Positions 62,659 through 64,000 of a DNA stretch of 64,000 nt are shown piece by piece (position 1 is the first letter of the stretch; each line of letters begins with the position of its first letter). The position numbers and the translations under genes are program-made. Source of the stretch: DAOTXR01 sp034435375 (GTDB taxonomy: Bacteria > Chloroflexota > Anaerolineae > Aggregatilineales > UBA3940). The DNA lies in assembly GCA_034435375.1 (NCBI GenBank), contig DAOTXR010000052.1, forward strand, positions 186,001-250,000. The letters are read 5' to 3'. The notes beneath the pieces were generated by a model. The model saw only the letters and a list, made by a program, of their open reading frames with translations, was not told the origin of the DNA and ran no database searches.

Positions 62659-64000
62659 CTACCTAGCCACTGGAGATGCCTCTCTCTCAAGGGACATGCC
62701 AGAAGTCTGTGACCTCCTGGTGATCAGCCATAAGGTCCATAACGCTCGATTGAGCGCAGGCCAACTGCCCAGCAACGTCTGCGCCGATTCAGGCGTAGGT
62801 GGGCGTGGGCTGTAGCAGCTGTTGACATAGGCCAACACCAGATCTCCCACCGCATGCCAGGCAAACTCCGTGCGCGCCGCCCAACCATCCATCCAGCGGG
62901 GCGCATTCTTGCTGCGTGCAGACATTTCTGCACGCAGCACCGCCAGGAACTCATAGGGCGTCTGCGTATCAGAAAGTGGCACACCTAGGCGATCCCCCCA
63001 TACTCGCAGATCTCTGTAGAGCGAGGCTACAATCTGCTGCGGACTGCTGCGCCGCCGTCGATATGCCCGGAGTGCCGCCGTCAGCCCAGCGGCGACTACA
63101 GCGATAGCCAGCACTGCCGGGATAGCCACCAGCGGCCACAACTTGCCCAGGCCGATTTCGGCTGCAGTTTTCTCTGGCTCTCCGAACGCTTCAAGCTCTT
63201 CCGGACGGGGCGGCACCGTCCAGGCAACGCCGGTCAGCCCATGGTCAATTTCTGACAGGGCTGCTGTCGGTTCGAAAGGAATCCAACCAAACTCAGGGAA
63301 GTAAATCTCGACCCACGAATGGGCATTGGCCTGAGTAACCCGGTACTCCTGAGTTGCTGGAATATACTCCCCGGTGGCGTACCCGGCAGTCAGGCGTGCT
63401 GGCAGACCAACACTGCGTGCCATGACGACCATCGCCGAGGCATAGTAATCGCAGTAGCCTTTCCTGAGGTCAAACAGGAAGTAGTCCACTACATCCCGAC
63501 CTTGTGGCGGATCGTCTAGATCGAGGGTGTACTCATAGCCACGCAGGTAATTCTGCAGGGCTAACGCTTTGTCGTAATTGGTGAGGGCGTTCCCGGCAAT
63601 TTCGCGTGCCAGCGCGATCACCCGCTCAGGCAGTTCCGGCGGCAGCTTAAGGTATCCCTCGGCAAGCCACGTTGGATATTTCTCCGATGCCCCACGCAGG
63701 TCATCGGGACTCGCTGCCGGGACCCACGACAGCACTTGGTATGCAGATTGGGCGGTGATGCTCTCCACACTGACCAGATCCAACCCCCCTCGATCAAACC
63801 AGAAGCCTGATGCAGACTGGTTCAGCCGCACCGGGCGGCCAGCTGCGTAGATCTGATGGGTAGAGGAGACCATGCGGAAGCTTTGTTGCAGCAGAGCGAA
63901 GTGTTCTGGGGGATCGGGTGAAGCTGGCCACAATGCAGCAGCCAACTCGATCCCGGAGGTGTTACGAATCCAACCCGAACCGGTGTACTCATCGTAACTG
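62659..64000 (-). CDS. TgpA-like transglutaminase membrane protein (5' end outside window)
   Basis: Only the C-terminal part is visible; the frame is open to the window edge, so the start and N-terminal membrane helices lie beyond 64000. The visible 446 codons contain a transglutaminase-like core with the catalytic Cys in RKGYCDYYASAM, His in QANAHSWVEIYF and an acidic third residue in PFEPTA (Glu where Asp is common). One membrane helix follows, near WPLVAIPAVLAIAVVAAG, then a charged domain with YRRRRSSPQQIVASLYRD, as in DUF4129-bearing TgpA proteins. These lie outside the membrane. It could remodel wall peptides or modify proteins, but the substrate is unknown. Confidence 0.88.
   Translation of the reverse strand, partial: SYDEYTGSGWIRNTSGIELAAALWPASPDPPEHFALLQQSFRMVSSTHQIYAAGRPVRLNQSASGFWFDRGGLDLVSVESITAQSAYQVLSWVPAASPDDLRGASEKYPTWLAEGYLKLPPELPERVIALAREIAGNALTNYDKALALQNYLRGYEYTLDLDDPPQGRDVVDYFLFDLRKGYCDYYASAMVVMARSVGLPARLTAGYATGEYIPATQEYRVTQANAHSWVEIYFPEFGWIPFEPTAALSEIDHGLTGVAWTVPPRPEELEAFGEPEKTAAEIGLGKLWPLVAIPAVLAIAVVAAGLTAALRAYRRRRSSPQQIVASLYRDLRVWGDRLGVPLSDTQTPYEFLAVLRAEMSARSKNAPRWMDGWAARTEFAWHAVGDLVLAYVNSCYSPRPPTPESAQTLLGSWPALNRALWTLWLITRRSQTSGMSLEREASPVAR

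Overview
The window looks like chromosomal DNA of a Chloroflexota bacterium, most likely an Anaerolineae-type lineage. This is inferred from the gene repertoire rather than from a marker tree: MalT-like STAND regulators, eukaryotic-type Ser/Thr kinases with extracellular Thr/Pro-rich linkers, WD40 lipoproteins, LysM/SH3 envelope proteins, an actinobacterial-type FprA reductase, a one-chain pyruvate:ferredoxin oxidoreductase and an LPXTG-anchored CSLREA surface protein. Base composition is moderately GC-rich by eye. The lipoproteins, sortase-type signal and murein genes fit a peptidoglycan-bearing cell. Nearly all of the window is dense single-copy coding sequence. I see no rRNA, insertion sequence, prophage or CRISPR array, and one tRNA (Glu, CTC).

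Layout. 1-4000: a 54-aa secreted-peptide precursor beside a 1051-aa STAND/TPR/BTAD regulator. 4000-6300: an rplS / class I amidotransferase-like hydrolase / murI operon behind a structured leader. 6300-12400: a glycosyltransferase, then the cell-shape operon mreB-mreC-mreD-PBP2. 12400-16250: pyruvate kinase, tRNA-Glu and asparagine synthase. 16600-23760: pyruvate:ferredoxin oxidoreductase, a DHOD-like protein, a small CxxC protein and ferredoxin-NADP reductase. 24000-31000: a zinc-ribbon protein, an APH-like protein lacking its catalytic Asp, an ACT protein, a class A PBP, a LOG-like protein and an M1 peptidase lipoprotein. 31200-37000: a two-gene histidine kinase operon (seven PAS plus two GAF domains, then a receiver-kinase hybrid). 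37100-47600: an LPATG beta-helix protein, a kinase with extracellular WD40 repeats, a WD40 lipoprotein and two paralogous SGNH proteins. 47870-54500: glycogen phosphorylase, a GT39-like mannosyltransferase, a hydrolase/thpR/Mut7-C operon and rsfS. 54500-58600: ndk, then a kinase with an IMS-like ectodomain followed by a RING-like/LysM/hydrolase protein. 58700-64000: a LuxR-type MalT homologue, a four-helix membrane protein and the 3' part of a TgpA-like transglutaminase that runs off the window.

How the genes fit together. Two themes dominate. One is central carbon and redox flow: pyruvate kinase, PFOR and FprA link pyruvate, acetyl-CoA, ferredoxin and NADPH, with glgP feeding glucose-1-phosphate. 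The other is building and sensing the envelope: MreBCD/PBP2, a class A PBP, MurI, the LPXTG protein, two kinases with external sensor domains, and LysM or lipoprotein hydrolases beside them. The kinase/RING-LysM-hydrolase pair at 55341-58602 and the kinase-WD40/WD40-lipoprotein/SGNH cluster at 41181-47598 are the best candidates for undescribed envelope-signalling modules. Promoters are often of the extended -10 type (TGn-TATAMT), and two genes look leaderless.
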